Shown: positions 25,197-36,534 of the stretch, one piece after another
Numbering within the stretch: the stretch's first letter is position 1
Layout of the letters: every line of letters begins with the position of its first letter
Origin: Pochonia chlamydosporia 170
Lineage: Eukaryota; Ascomycota; Sordariomycetes; Hypocreales; Clavicipitaceae
Assembly (NCBI RefSeq): GCF_001653235.2
Contig: NC_035790.1
Span: forward strand, 7,068,001-7,132,000
Direction of reading: 5' to 3'
Length of the DNA: 64,000 bases
The notes under the pieces: model-generated
The model's database searches: none
Seen by the model: only the letters and a program-made list of their open reading frames with translations
Told to the model about the DNA's origin: nothing
Made by a program: the position numbers and the translations under genes

Positions 25197-27371
25197 TTAC
25201 TCTTCCAGTTCTTGCTCCATCTCCATAATGGCCGCTTGCAGGTAATCTGGCAGTTTCTCTAAGCGCATTTCCGTCGTCTCGAACGTCTCGACAGCAGCTG
25301 ATTCGGCCGCAGGATTGACAGGCTGGATAAATCGAGTGTCAGGTTTTACAACTCTCCACTCTGCGCCAACCCACCCTTCCACCGTGGGGATGACACCCTC
25401 TTCATCCGTTGCGTATTCTTCAGCATTGATAGTGAGCTTCGGCGGAGGGAAGTATCGGTCATATCTTCCTGATCTTTTGTCGCCTTCTTCTTTCAGCTCT
25501 GCCAGCGACGGCCATCTCGCGCATTGCGGATTGTCCTCAGACAAATCTTTTGCAAAGCAGTTTGGAGACGCGAAAACTGCTGACAAGCCGTCTTGAAAAC
25601 CCTTTCCCAAGAGAAGCGGTGCTACCTCCACCAATTGCTCGTTTGGGTCACTTGCAATCGCCTTTCTGCGCTCAAACGTAGCCATTCGCCAGCTGACCTC
25701 GCGTGAGAGCCGCCTCTTTGTGGTCTCTGCCACTTCCGCCCGAAATGCTGTCAGCTCGAGCGGGTTCTGTGGCACGAATGGGGTCTTGTCGGCACCAATA
25801 TGGTGCAGGTTTTGCCACATCTTTTGAATAGCCATGCGCTCCTTGGTTTCCTGGCTCATCCATCTCTTAGACTGGGACCATAATCCTTCGCTCGCTCTGA
25901 TTGCGTTGTTGGACTGCATGGGTCCTTTAATCGCATTGAATGCCCCTCTATGCGATGTTTTCCTGGTATCGCTGGCATTCCCACCATCTACAGACGTCGA
26001 CCGCTTCAGCGCTGTGATTGAACTCCCTGACACGTTTCGAGGCTTCGTTAACTTCGAATGCGAAGGTATCGCTATCTCTGGTGCAGAGTTTCTTGCCCCC
26101 CGGCTATTGAAGTAAACCCATTCGTCGTCGCTGGTATAGAAATCGGAGCTCTTCGTGCCAGTGTAGTCGGAGTTTGCTTGTATCGCATGTCTGACCGAGT
26201 CTGATTTGGTTCCCTATGTGATCTCAGCAGTGATATTTTCAGGTTTGGTGTGAGTGATACTTACGCCATTTGAAGTTCCCGTGGCGATCATTAGAGCAGG
26301 TTGGGCCGGCTTATACTCAGTGGCCTTCATGCCTAGTGCAGGCAGTGGCTCCGTCTCTTGCGATGATGTTTTGCGTGGTTTTGAGCTTCCTGTCGCCGTA
26401 AGGTTTCGACAAGCAATACGTGTCTGCAACCCCAAGTCCCTATCATGTTGATATGGGGAAACAGAATCTTTGTGCTCGCAAAGAGAATGCTGTGACCCAA
26501 ATGTGCCAAGAGGATTGTTCGATGGCATGTGCAACGTATCAGAGAATAAAGGCAGATCAGTTTCAGAACAGGGCGGGGAGGGCGTATTTGAATATGTTAA
26601 ACCTTGTTGCGATTTTTTTGAAAGGCAGCTGCTCACGTTGTGGTCTGAATAGCCACGCGGCTGTTTTAGTTCACGAGTCCGTCTGGCGGCTGCAAAGTGT
26701 TGCATGTTAACTTCTGCGCCTTTGGGGAACCCAAAAGTTTCTTCGACGATAGGCCTTCCTTTAACACTAGAGGAACTGAGTGTGAGTGGCTTTGAACCGG
26801 GGACGAGCTTTTGAAACGAATTTTCTCGATGATTGTTTATAGCAACATCATGTGGCGCTTTCTTCCGGGCTGGCCTCCGCCGAGCTGAAGCCTTGGTTTG
26901 TTCATGATCAAAGAGACCCCCGAACCTGGCTTTTGGGTTTGCAGTAACCTGTTTTTGAGTTTCATCTGTTAACTCCAGGGTTGGAGCTATAGAGCCACAT
27001 AGAAAAGCAGTCGGAGGGGGGTGCGGAAGTGTAGAACAAAGAGGACCTGCGACAGCGATGGGGTTGTACCATATAGGTACACTCCAGCTAGGCTGCAAGG
27101 CGCCGTAGTTGTTCAGAGACATACTAGGATATAATGATGAGAATGCATGAAAAGGCGTTGGATGGGGAGTCAAGGGATGAGGAGTCAAGGGATGATTAAG
27201 GGCATGCGAGTGAAGACCAGCCTGAAGACCAAAGTGAGCTGGGTGTACGCCGAACCCATCAGCTCCCATAGAAGCACATCCGTGAAGATCATTTTCCAAC
27301 GCCAACAACGGCGATGAAGGCTCCATCTTTGGAGTGGAAATAGGCGTAAATTTGCTGGCGCACGGATTCAT
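25197..27371 (-). CDS. Uncharacterised 707-residue protein
   Basis: I do not recognise this protein. Exons 27371-26265 and 26213-25197 are joined by a GTAAGT...CATAG intron of 51 nt, in frame (369 + 338 codons). The first half is Pro/Ser/His-rich and probably disordered, with an HPLTP repeat near residues 59-68 encoded by an exact 15-bp tandem duplication (27166-27195). After the intron comes a short motif, SDDEWVYFNSRG, and then an ordered-looking segment rich in aromatic and charged residues (for example KRWMSQETKERMAIQKMW, LLLGKGFQDGLSAVFASPN, RYDRYFPPPKL), ending in an acidic helix, EMEQELEE. There is no signal peptide or membrane segment. The more conserved-looking part is the C-terminal half. 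A nuclear or cytosolic regulatory role is possible, but no function is assigned. Confidence 0.85.
27166..27195. repeat. 15-bp exact tandem duplication inside a coding exon
   Basis: Two adjacent copies of GGAGTCAAGGGATGA; on the coding (minus) strand they yield two LTPHP units of the uncharacterised protein. Confidence 0.9.
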
Positions 27372-27960
27372 TGTTGCTGTGTTCGCTCAAAAGAAATGTT
27401 GCACATTTGACGTCGATACAGTCAGGAGGCAGCAAAGATGCGAAAGAGAAGAAGAAGTTAAGATGGCCCTGTTTGGCGTTGCAGAAGTGTAGCACATCGA
27501 AAGAGCCCAACCGAGGAGCTGACATCTGCCGAGAGAGTTGCAATATGAATCACAACAGGGTCGATCGAGTAACTGGGATTTCATATTGATGAGTGGTGGT
27601 TCAGGATCAGCACTTAGACGGCGAATTTGTTGGCGGACGCCATGGAATGTCGAATCGATCGAGTGATATTGAGGGAACACAATACGTAGCCCAGAGAAGC
27701 GTGAGGATGTTGCAAGTTAAATAAAAGCGCCGAATGGCCGCGTCGTGCCATGGACGATGGGTGTCAAGTATGTATTGTGTCTGGTGCAAGCAAAACGCCC
27801 ACGAGGCAGACCAAGGCAGCAATGTGAGCTGAAGCAGAATGAGCCCGACGAGATTATTGTGCTAACAATGGATAATTCGCACGCACTGTAAAACGAAGAT
27901 GCGACGTTTGAAAAGCAGGAAAAATTAGATAGAAGCAGAAAAAAAAAAGACGAAAACAAA

Positions 27961-27976
27961 GACCAGACCAGACCAG
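27961..27976. repeat. ACCAG triple tandem repeat
   Basis: GACCAGACCAGACCAG, the reverse complement of the CTGGT motif near 15.3 kb, in a divergent promoter region. Confidence 0.7.
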
Positions 27977-28713
27977 AAGTGACGGGCAGCCGGCAAGTTG
28001 CTAGCTGGACTTGTTGGCACACTGGAGCAATGAATCAGGCACCTGGCAGCACATGAGTTGTGTGAGCTGGGACCGTGCCTAATTTGGTCAACCAGACAGC
28101 TTAGCGTTGGCAAACAAACAATGTAGAAGTAAGCCAAGTGTGTATCGATATGGACGAGGTAGCAGAGTTTGACCAGACATGACTAAATGAATAACGTCGC
28201 AGCCAAAGAGGCTGGCCGCGGATGCTGGCATTTGGCCCTTTGTCTTGAACTCCCGAGGCTTGTTTGAATGCGTTGAATGGAACCCATGGCTTGTGGTATG
28301 GATGATCATTGTTGTACGTGGAATTTGAATTATGCCGGAACAATGATAGTGTTCCGTATTAATTGAATCCTTTGCTCTTTCAACAATTTCAAGGTAAAGA
28401 ATGTGGAAGAGCAGGTATTATGTATTGGACTGCATGTGAGCCAGGTCGCCATTGGTGGGTGCTTCCTGGCATTGTGACAGTTGATCAATCAAATAACCTT
28501 GACGATGCAGGGGCGATCCAGCATCTGGCAGCTTGAGCTCCCAACCACAAGGCCAAGTCGGTTCTACGGCCTGTGGTCAAAGATATTTGGACATATCCAA
28601 GTAAACACTAACGCACCTCAATATGTCTCAGCACACAACGCGATATGCGATACTTTTTCTTGTTTAAATACTTTTGACTCCCGCACTGTAAGTTTGGCAG
28701 GCGCAAGTGGTGT

Positions 28714-28726
28714 CTGGTCTGGTCTG
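28714..28726. repeat. CTGGT tandem repeat
   Basis: CTGGTCTGGTCTG, about 340 bp upstream of the TSC13 start codon. It belongs to the same motif family as the clusters at 15.3, 28.0, 35.8 and 36.5 kb. Confidence 0.65.
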
Positions 28727-29059
28727 CCCACAGGCCACATGCAGCCAAGTACACACTAATATATTGCAGTCAAGGGTGCCATATCCCGCGATAGGCGGTA
28801 CCTGCCACCGACACCAGCCCGCGCAGTCACTATCCCTCCTTCACATCCATCCGCATCTGCAATGACGGCTTCAGGACCCACAAGTGCTCACGGTCTTGGA
28901 GGCGAGCCTCGGGACTGGACCAGATCAGGACCTGATCAGATAGCACTTGACGTGGAGCAAGGGGCCTTGCATCTCATCATTTTTCCCAACAGCTTCTGAT
29001 AGCAACTGGCGTTTGTCTCTTTTTCACCATTGCAAGAAGCGACACACCTGCCCGCCGCC

Positions 29060-30107
29060 ATGGCCAACACGACCTTTAAGCTGACGAATCGCTGTATGTG
29101 GATTACACTACTTTTTGCAAGACAATCTGCGGCTAACACTTTAATTCACTTGCAGCACCCAAGCAGCCCATCAAGAGGCTTCCCGCAACCCTTGAGCTGC
29201 CGGCCAATGCTACTGTCGACGATCTCAAGGTCCTGATCGCTAAGGAGGCTAAGATTAGTGACTTTAATCGTATTGGTATCTACGATCCGACAACAAAAAA
29301 GACGCTGAAGAACCGCAAGGCACTACTCTCCGATGAGCCCAATGTGTCTGCTGCCAAGGAGGTTCTCGTCAAAGATCTTGGTAAGTCGGACCAGTCAATC
29401 TCAGTCTCTTGCCAGTGACATCAACTAATCGTGAATTCCCAGGTCCCCAAATTGCTTGGAGAACGGTCTTTGTCATCGAGTACTTTGGACCCATCGTGTT
29501 CCACGCCCTCGTTGTCGCCGCCCGACCTTACATCTACAAGAATGGTGATGGCGACATGTCAACGGCGCAATGGCTCGCCTTTGGCATGATTGTAGCCCAC
29601 TTCATCAAGCGGGAGATTGAGACGCTGTTCGTCCACAAGTTTTCCGCCAATACCATGCCCGTTTTCAACGTCTTCAAGAATAGCTTCTTCTACTGGGCGA
29701 TATCCGGTCTTCTGTGCGCTGTGTCTATATACAGTCCCAGCTCTCTGGCCGCTCGCGCCAACCAGCCTCTATTTGACCTCGTCGGACTTGCGCTCTATCT
29801 CTTTGGCGAAACTGGCAACGCACTGGTCCATCTCTATCTCTCTTCTCTTCGATCTTCTGGCGGCACTGAGCGCAAGATCCCCTCCGGTTATGGGTTTGCC
29901 ATTGTCACTTGCCCCAATTACATGTACGAAGTTTTGTCATGGGTTGGTATCATTATCGCCAGCCGTGACTGGACGGTGGCGCTCTTTATCGCCCTTGGTG
30001 CTGCACAGATGTTCACCTGGGCCAAGGGTAAAGAGAGGGCATATCGCAAGGAATTCGGTGACAAGTACAAGAAGAAGCGTTTCGTTATGCTTCCAGGACT
30101 GTTGTAA
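29060..30107 (+). CDS. TSC13: Very-long-chain enoyl-CoA reductase (trans-2-enoyl-CoA reductase)
   Basis: Catalyses the last step of very-long-chain fatty acid elongation in the ER: NADPH-dependent reduction of trans-2-enoyl-CoA. It supplies ceramide and sphingolipid synthesis. Exons 29060-29093, 29156-29380 and 29443-30107 give 307 residues, near the 310 of yeast Tsc13. Residues about 15-80 form a ubiquitin-like N-terminal region (LELPANATVDDLKVLIAKE). The rest is a multi-pass steroid 5-alpha-reductase fold. HFIKREIETLF carries the Lys (142) and CPNYMYEVLSW the Tyr (246) that correspond to the catalytic pair known from yeast. It ends with a basic tail, KKKRFVMLPGLL. The start has a good context (GCCGCCATGG). 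Confidence 0.97.
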
Positions 30108-30507
30108 GGGGCTGGGGGCGACACCTAGACGCAAGCGGCATGAGCCAGCAACGGCAAGTTGTATGCCATAAGGCACATTCTCGACAAGCCGAAAGTTGTC
30201 AAATCATATGAGCAATCTCGCCTCGTACTTGACGTCAAGAGATTGAAAAAGGTAGCACAGTGCACCCGATGGGTGACGAGATGCAAAAGACCTGCACGGA
30301 AGTAAATGGCGACATAAAAGAAAGGCCATTGAGTTAAATAGATTAATGTACTCTGACAATCAAAAGTTCAACCTGCTTTTGCAACAGTTCCGTTTCCAAC
30401 CTCTTTCAAGACAATTACCCAATTTCATCCAAGACCGTCATATCAGTCATCATGATTCTCATAAACTCGTGTCATCCATCGTCAGAGTCATATACCAAAC
30501 CACAGCA
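30108..30507. other. Intergenic, convergent 3' ends
   Basis: 400 bp between the stops of TSC13 and the BLOC-1-like gene. Nothing beyond presumptive 3' UTRs was seen. Confidence 0.5.
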
Positions 30508-31293
30508 TCAACCTCCAACTCTCCCATCCACATCCTTCAACGACTCCGTCGACAAACTCGCCGTCTCCGACCCCTTTGCCATGCCCGTCCCCGTCCCCGT
30601 ACTCGACTCCTCCACCAAACTCCTGCTCGCATCCGACCACGCACTCCTCCCCCCATCCTCCATATCAAGATCCTCTCCATCCTCCTGCACACGCTCCCTC
30701 TCCTTCCCCTTATCCCCCAGCCCATTCACCCTCCCATCCCTATGCAGACTATTCGCCAAGTCAACATCCACATCCATCATCCCCTCCCCATACTCGCCCT
30801 CATCCCCCCCACACTCACTACAACTACAGCTACAACTCCCGCTCTCGCTGCCACTATCCCTATTCGCCAGCCGCACCGTCTCCTCCAGCACCAGGAACCC
30901 CCTCTCCAGCACCTCCGCCCAGTTCTGCACATTCCCCAGCTCCTTCACCTTTCTCGCCGCGCCGTCCGCCTCCCTCGCCAGCCTCTCCCGCTCTCGGCGC
31001 AGGGCCTCCGTCGCGCGCAGCACATCCCGCTCCTGCTTGTCTAGCGCGGCGGCGTTCTCGTGCAGGATGCTCGCTCGGGTTTGGAGCTCCGAGTCGAGCA
31101 GGTTGCCCATGGAGGCGACGACCGCGGCACGAGCCTCCGCGACATGGCGCTGCGTTTCTTGCGAGGGCAGCGTTTGGTGTAGTGGTGCGTGGGCGGTGAT
31201 GGCGTGGGGTTGTGTTGGGGCGGTTGTGGATGGCGGGACGGAGAGGGATGCTGGTGGTGAGGAGTGCCGGGGTGAGGATGTTGTTGTTGACAT
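30508..31293 (-). CDS. BLOC-1 subunit 1 / GCN5L1-like protein
   Basis: Predicted small coiled-coil protein of the GCN5L1 (BLOC1S1) family, part of the BLOC-1 complex in endosome-lysosome (vacuole) traffic. A single exon encodes 261 residues. Residues 1-45 are Ser/Pro/Thr-rich. Residues about 48-145 form a long helix with heptad-like spacing, containing the family's landmark KVKELGNVQNWAEVLERGFLVLEETVR, comparable to the GDVENWARSIE block of animal GCN5L1. The C-terminal 115 residues are Ser/Glu/Asp-rich with a curious SCSCSCSEC run and look disordered. Fungal members often carry such extra tails. The plus strand of the same DNA is also open over long stretches because of skewed composition and is not taken as coding. 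Confidence 0.8.
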   Translation of the reverse strand: MSTTTSSPRHSSPPASLSVPPSTTAPTQPHAITAHAPLHQTLPSQETQRHVAEARAAVVASMGNLLDSELQTRASILHENAAALDKQERDVLRATEALRRERERLAREADGAARKVKELGNVQNWAEVLERGFLVLEETVRLANRDSGSESGSCSCSCSECGGDEGEYGEGMMDVDVDLANSLHRDGRVNGLGDKGKERERVQEDGEDLDMEDGGRSAWSDASRSLVEESSTGTGTGMAKGSETASLSTESLKDVDGRVGG

Positions 31294-32259
31294 TGTGATT
31301 TTTTGTCTTTGTATTACTTTGTACGCATGGTGTTGTAGTTGATGAGTGAGTGTTGTGGCGTTGAGAGCGGATGTTAGAAGGATGACGAGGTTGATGCTTG
31401 GTCTGTGTGTTCACTTTAAAACTGCGGGTTAGGAGATGCACGCGCCGGCCCGCGCATCATTGTGGCCACATGATTCAGATTCAGATACTAGACACACTTA
31501 GAGGCATTGTTTGAACTTTTGAAGGGCAGAGCTGATGGAGGGTGGGGTTCCGTTTCTCACTACGACGTGATTTGGCTGCTTGCCGTGAACCACTGACGAT
31601 GACCTGCATTAGGTGCATGAGTTGGCAATTCTACATGAAGATGGCGACGAGTAGGAATGGACTAGTGTTGAACTGTACAATTGTTCAATCGCACCAAAGT
31701 AACTGCATTTAGGGTTCGCTCTGTTAAAAAAATGTATTAGACCATTGCACCGTTGGATTTTTATTCATACATGATTTGACCTCCCTGTTTGCCCATGCCC
31801 AGCATTCCGAACTTCCAAAGCTATATACCGTCTTTCCTTTTATAACCCTTTGTATAGTTGCATGTAATCCCTCTTACATCCTGGGTCCCTTTAAAACATT
31901 GCCAGAAATGTAAAAGAGCAAACGCAGAACTGAGATTCCTTAAAACGCCGGAACAGAAATCTTAAACCCTTGAATCCCTCCCTTAAAATGAGCACGGCAT
32001 AAAAACACAAATCGCATATCCCTTACATTGCCACGGTTCGCGTCATCGTCGAGATCAAAATTCTATGACATGCAAATTCCCCATAACGCCCGGCTATGCG
32101 ATATATCGAAAAGAGCGAAGGCGGATGATTAGATATTACCATCCCAAATTGAAAACAATCCTGTAAAAAATGGTCGGTGTTGTTAGTATTGGTATTGCAT
32201 CAACCTCGACCCATCGCCAAGGTCGAGATTTCATCGCAGTATTGTTGTGTACAAGTCCC
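31294..32259. other. Intergenic between two minus-strand genes
   Basis: Upstream region of the BLOC-1-like gene and 3' flank of SOG2. No open frame or RNA was recognised. Confidence 0.5.
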
Positions 32260-35200
32260 TCACAGAGCCAATCTCCCGCCATTTGGTCGAGAGAGCCCTA
32301 AGCCGGCAGTTGGTGGACTAAAAGGTGTCGAAGCTGATGAGATTCCATCTGAAGACATGGAAGAGATAGAGGATAGAGAGTTGAACCCAGAGTGTCCTCT
32401 TGACATTGTCCCACTGCGAGACATGGAGATCCCCGGGTTGGCCATCAAAGCATCCGCACGATCAAAGACGTTGCCATGGAATGCTGCGGCAAAAGAGGCA
32501 CTGTGCGGTGTGGTAGGGACAGTTGCCTGCATGGCAGGCCCGAGGGCCGCACTCTGCGGCGTGATTGGGACCCGCGTGGTTGGTGATGCATTCTGAGAAA
32601 AGTTGCCACTCAAACTCCCATTGGGGCCAGATGACCGCATAAGATGGTGCCAAGGCGACTGCATAATTACGTTGCCCATTTCCTTCATGCTCTGCTGGAT
32701 CGGTCGCAGTCGGATCTTAGTGTCGGGTGGAAGCGGAACTGTGTTCATGGATTCTTTTGTCCTTCTTATCAAGGACATCCACGAGTCGACAAAGTTGTTG
32801 CACAAGCTCCAAAACCCAGGGTGAGATCGGACGCTGGGGTCATTAAGCTTAATCATGGATAGCCTGTTTCGAAGCATCTCGGTTTGCTGGATTGTATAGC
32901 CACACATGGCGATCAGGCGCTTCCACTCCTGGACAAGGACCATGGGGGCACGCTGCTGGATCGCTGTCCTCAAATCACCTTGCAACTGAACGTGGAAGCT
33001 TGGCAATGTGCGAAGCACCGTGTCGGTTGATTTCTGCAATGATAAAAACACCCTGTCAAACTGGGCATCTTCCGCCGTATAATCGTTCGCAAGATCCCGG
33101 CTTCCCGTGGAGGAAAACGATTCCCCAGATCGTGGTGTTGCCGATGCAAGTTTTGCGGTTCGGCTGGAGCCAATTGCGTAGTGCATTGGGATGTCTGTCG
33201 CAACACGCAGGTTGGCAGGGTTATGCACAAAGTTTCCGTTGCGGCCACGCAATAAGCCTGTCCTTTCTGCTGTCGGGGTCGCAAATGGCTCCCGATGGAA
33301 GGGTTTAAGCGTCTCATTGGTGTCAGAGTGGCCACGATTCGTTGATTGAGACGCTGGTCGTGACGCGCTGACTGTGGCCAAAGTTACGCGAAGTTCCATG
33401 ATACTGTTGTAAAGCAACATCAGGAGCGTGCGGATATATCGCGCGTCTCCATTGTTGACGAAAGTATCAATGTTGTCGACCAAGAGAGTGCAGACGTGAC
33501 CATAGGCGCTGACAAGCGTATGGCATGCCCTATGCACGTTTTCATTGTCCATAACAGAGTATTCATCGTTCTCCAACAGCATGGTATCGTGTCTCTGAAT
33601 CTCCTGTTCGAGTTCCTCAACATGAGAGTTGGTGTTATAAATGACAATCTCTAAACTTGATCGTTTTGCCGACCCGTCGCTTGTCAAAGACATCAACATC
33701 TGTATCATGGGGTGAATTTGGAAGACGGAGTAGAGAATGCCCTTGGCTGCTTCGATGAGGGGGTCAAAGATTTTGGATTCTCTCCGACGCTCAGGGAGAA
33801 CAGACAGTCGACGAACATATATCGGACGTTGAAGGTACGGTTCACTGGGTGTCGCAGGACTTTTGACGCCCGGGGGGGTCCCTTGCATAGCGGAACCGTG
33901 ACTCAGGCCACGATAATGGCTAAAGCGGTTGTTTGCCTGCGTCTCGTCCAGAGTGCCCAGTTCAGATGTCTTCCTGGACACGATTCCCATCCGCCGACTT
34001 CGACCGTCTGGTCCTCGATCCGACCTTAGCAGCGTCTCAGAGTTGCTTCGTAGTCTCTCATTGACGTTACCAATGGTCAATGGCATGACTCCCGGTCGAC
34101 GAATGGCAGTGCTTTGCTGTGACAAGCCACGGTAGTGCGACCTGGTAGGTATTGGTGGTGGGCGAGACACGGCGTTGGGGGAGCGCATATCAGGGACATC
34201 AGCGCCATTGACTTTGATTGGAAAACGCCCGCTTGCGGCTCGCTTCAATGGGAATCGAGGGACGTCGATGCCGCCTTCACTGGACTCATCACCAGTTGCG
34301 TCACCTTCCATCCGGCCAGTCATGGCATAGTGACGAAGAAACTTCTTAATCATTGCCGTTACAGCTACCTCGGTAACCTCTGTTTCTCTCGTCACGCCGT
34401 CATGCGGTGGGCTTCCGGATTGTGGCTGTATGGCGTCCTTGGGTGGAAAGCTGATGGGATTGCCCTCAAATTTTAGTACTTGTAGAGACACCATCTCGGC
34501 GAGACAAAGAGGCAATTCCCGAATTTGGTTCTTAGGCACAGACAAAACCTTGAGTGATGATAGCCTTGCAATGTCTTGTGGTAGTATCCGAAGCAGGTTT
34601 CGTCCTAGGTCGAGAATTTCAAGAGATTTCAGATCGCATAGCTATACAGAGTCAGAAACAAGGTGTCCAACTAAAAGGGAGTCGTGGAAATGTTGGGAGG
34701 AATCATAATTACCGCCATAGGGAACTCTTTAATCTGGTTGCCTCTGATATTCAGATAGCGTAGAGATGTACATTCGGAAAATCGAGTTGGTAAGCTTGAA
34801 AGTTGGTTGTGCGACAAGGCGAGTCTACAATAACAGATAGAAAAACCGAGACGAGTTAGTTTGATAATGATCCTGCATGCGCCAGGGCGACTGAAAATGG
34901 GGAGCATACCGTTCCAGCTGGTCTTTGACAATATCTACCACTTCTTCCGGCAGCCTTTGTATTCCCTTTCGACTCAGATCGACGGTGACACCGGCCCTTA
35001 GTCCTGTACCAGCGGCCCCGACCTCGGCAGCTTGACCCTCGCTCTCCAGAGCGGTCTGCATAGCCTCCCGAGCCAAGGCTATGACCTGCGCTGGACTTGT
35101 GATGGGGCTCGATGCCGACAAGGTCGCGTTGGAAGGCGCATTTCGAAGATTGGGAATCGGCGGAGGCGGCGGTGGATGACCATTCGAGGTGGCAGCAGAA

Positions 35201-35301
35201 TTGGGAACAGGACGGCGGCCTTGGGCCGGATTGTCGGGCAATCCACGAACAGATGACGGTGCCGCCGGGTTGCCCATAGGCATCCGTTCAGGCCACTCCA
35301 T
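32260..35301 (-). CDS. SOG2: Leucine-rich-repeat RAM pathway protein Sog2
   Basis: Component of the RAM/MOR signalling network that supports the NDR kinase (Cbk1/COT-1), controlling polarised growth and cell separation. Exons 35301-34910, 34824-34713 and 34641-32260 give 961 residues. Residues 1-100 are Pro/Ala-rich. Leucine-rich repeats run from about 104 to 235 (for example VDLSRKGIQRLPEEVV, LSHNQLSSLPTRF, LNIRGNQIKEFP, LDLGRNLLRILPQ, LSVPKNQIRELP); both introns interrupt this block and splicing restores repeat periodicity. The Sog2 domain follows, starting around RRLSVLPERRRESKIFDPLIEAAKG, with several long helices and Ser-rich linkers to the end. The start chosen is the ATG in CACCATGG; the open frame extends upstream without another ATG. 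Confidence 0.94.
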
Positions 35302-35843
35302 GGTGGAGGAGGAGAGCAGCAACGACGGAGGAAGCCTAGGGAATTGTGCTTCTCACGCGTCGTCCGTCGCGGCGGTGGGTGGGAGAAGTTGTAGTTTGGT
35401 TGATATTGCACGACTGGTTCAAACAGATCGGGTAGTGGTGGTCGGGCTGCGTACGGGTCGAGTAGTCGAATGGTCGAAGGACGGAACCCGGTGGTTCGGC
35501 GACTCACAGCGAAAATGTTTCAGACACCCCTCGTCCAAGCTAAGTCACTGCCCTGAGGGTCTCAAGCCTTGAGCCCAATGTATGCTGGGGTCGGAACGGT
35601 GGTGTTGCTTCAAGCCGACGGAGGCTGCGACAGAATGCTGCGCGAAGCACGCAGGCTCATGATTGTAGGCAGAGCACTGGGAATACAATAGCAGCGAAAT
35701 AGAGTGGCGGGTAGAAAATTAGTAACACGGCGCGTGTTTTCTGATCGGTGACGAGGATCAAATTATCCGAGTCAAATGTGCCAGGAGGTTTTGGTTTTGG
35801 TTTTGATTTATGGGGGGAGGCTGGATTGGGTTGGGCTGGGCTT

Positions 35844-35872
35844 GTCTGGTCAAGCGTCTGGTGGTCTGGTGG
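35844..35872. repeat. Spaced CTGGT cluster
   Basis: Three CTGGT units within 29 bases, with two more copies about 150 bp further on (GGCTGGTCTGGCTGGT, near 36001). About 550 bp upstream of the SOG2 start. Confidence 0.6.
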
Positions 35873-36520
35873 ATTCCGTGTTGGTGGTGACAAGGACCAA
35901 GAACTTGACATGGACCATTCGACTGGTCCAGACGTCGGGCTGGGTAAGGGACCAGAAGCACCTCTGAGTGGTGTCAACGGCGTCCAGTGAGGTCAAGCCA
36001 GGCTGGTCTGGCTGGTTTGATTTGGCTGGCGAACAGGGGGATAAAAAGGAAGTTGAGCCGGGAGGGTGACATCCAGGGGTTTTGGGGGACCATTAGCGAA
36101 TTAATCAATGACGGGACAATTTGCATCTCCGTCTCTAAGCTTATCTGAACTGTACAAGACCAGGCATTTGTGAATGTCAACTGGTGGAATTGATTAAATT
36201 CGATGCACCTGAGCCGCGAGCAAACCGGGTACGAAATGGTCAGACATACAGTCTGGTGCAAACATTGAACAAGTATTTGAAGCTGCTTGGCGGACTTCCA
36301 GGGCTCATGCACGCGGCGTCTTGGTTGTGCTCAGTGGCGGTCAGGGCTGGGACCACCTGCATGTTTGGCTGGTGGCTGTCGGCTCCAGGGCTCGATATGG
36401 AGCTCCCACGAGTCGGCAGGGGGCATTTGATGGGGGGGCAATCGGTGTTTGATGCTAGACATGGACCCGCCAAGGCACCATCCAGGTTGAGCCATGTGCG
36501 GAGTAACCAGAGAGTCAGGT

Positions 36521-36534
36521 ACCAGACCAGACTG
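36521..36534. repeat. ACCAG pair
   Basis: ACCAGACCAGACTG, two head-to-tail ACCAG units in the same intergenic region as the cluster near 35.85 kb. Confidence 0.6.

Larger units (their letters stand above)
27372..29059. other. 1.7-kb divergent intergenic region
   Basis: Shared upstream region of the uncharacterised gene (minus) and TSC13 (plus). It holds an ACCAG triple repeat at 27961-27976 and CTGGTCTGGT near 28714-28723. No coding region is supported. A 45-codon ATG-initiated frame at 28862-28999 could be an upstream ORF of TSC13 if the leader is that long. Confidence 0.5.

Noticed and set aside
28862..28999. 45-codon ATG frame upstream of TSC13
   Set aside because: Could be an upstream ORF, but the transcript start is unknown and the peptide shows no sign of selection.
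30346..31044. Long plus-strand frames opposite the BLOC-1-like gene
   Set aside because: The minus strand carries the recognisable GCN5L1 block; the opposite frames are low-complexity Pro/Ser/His artefacts.
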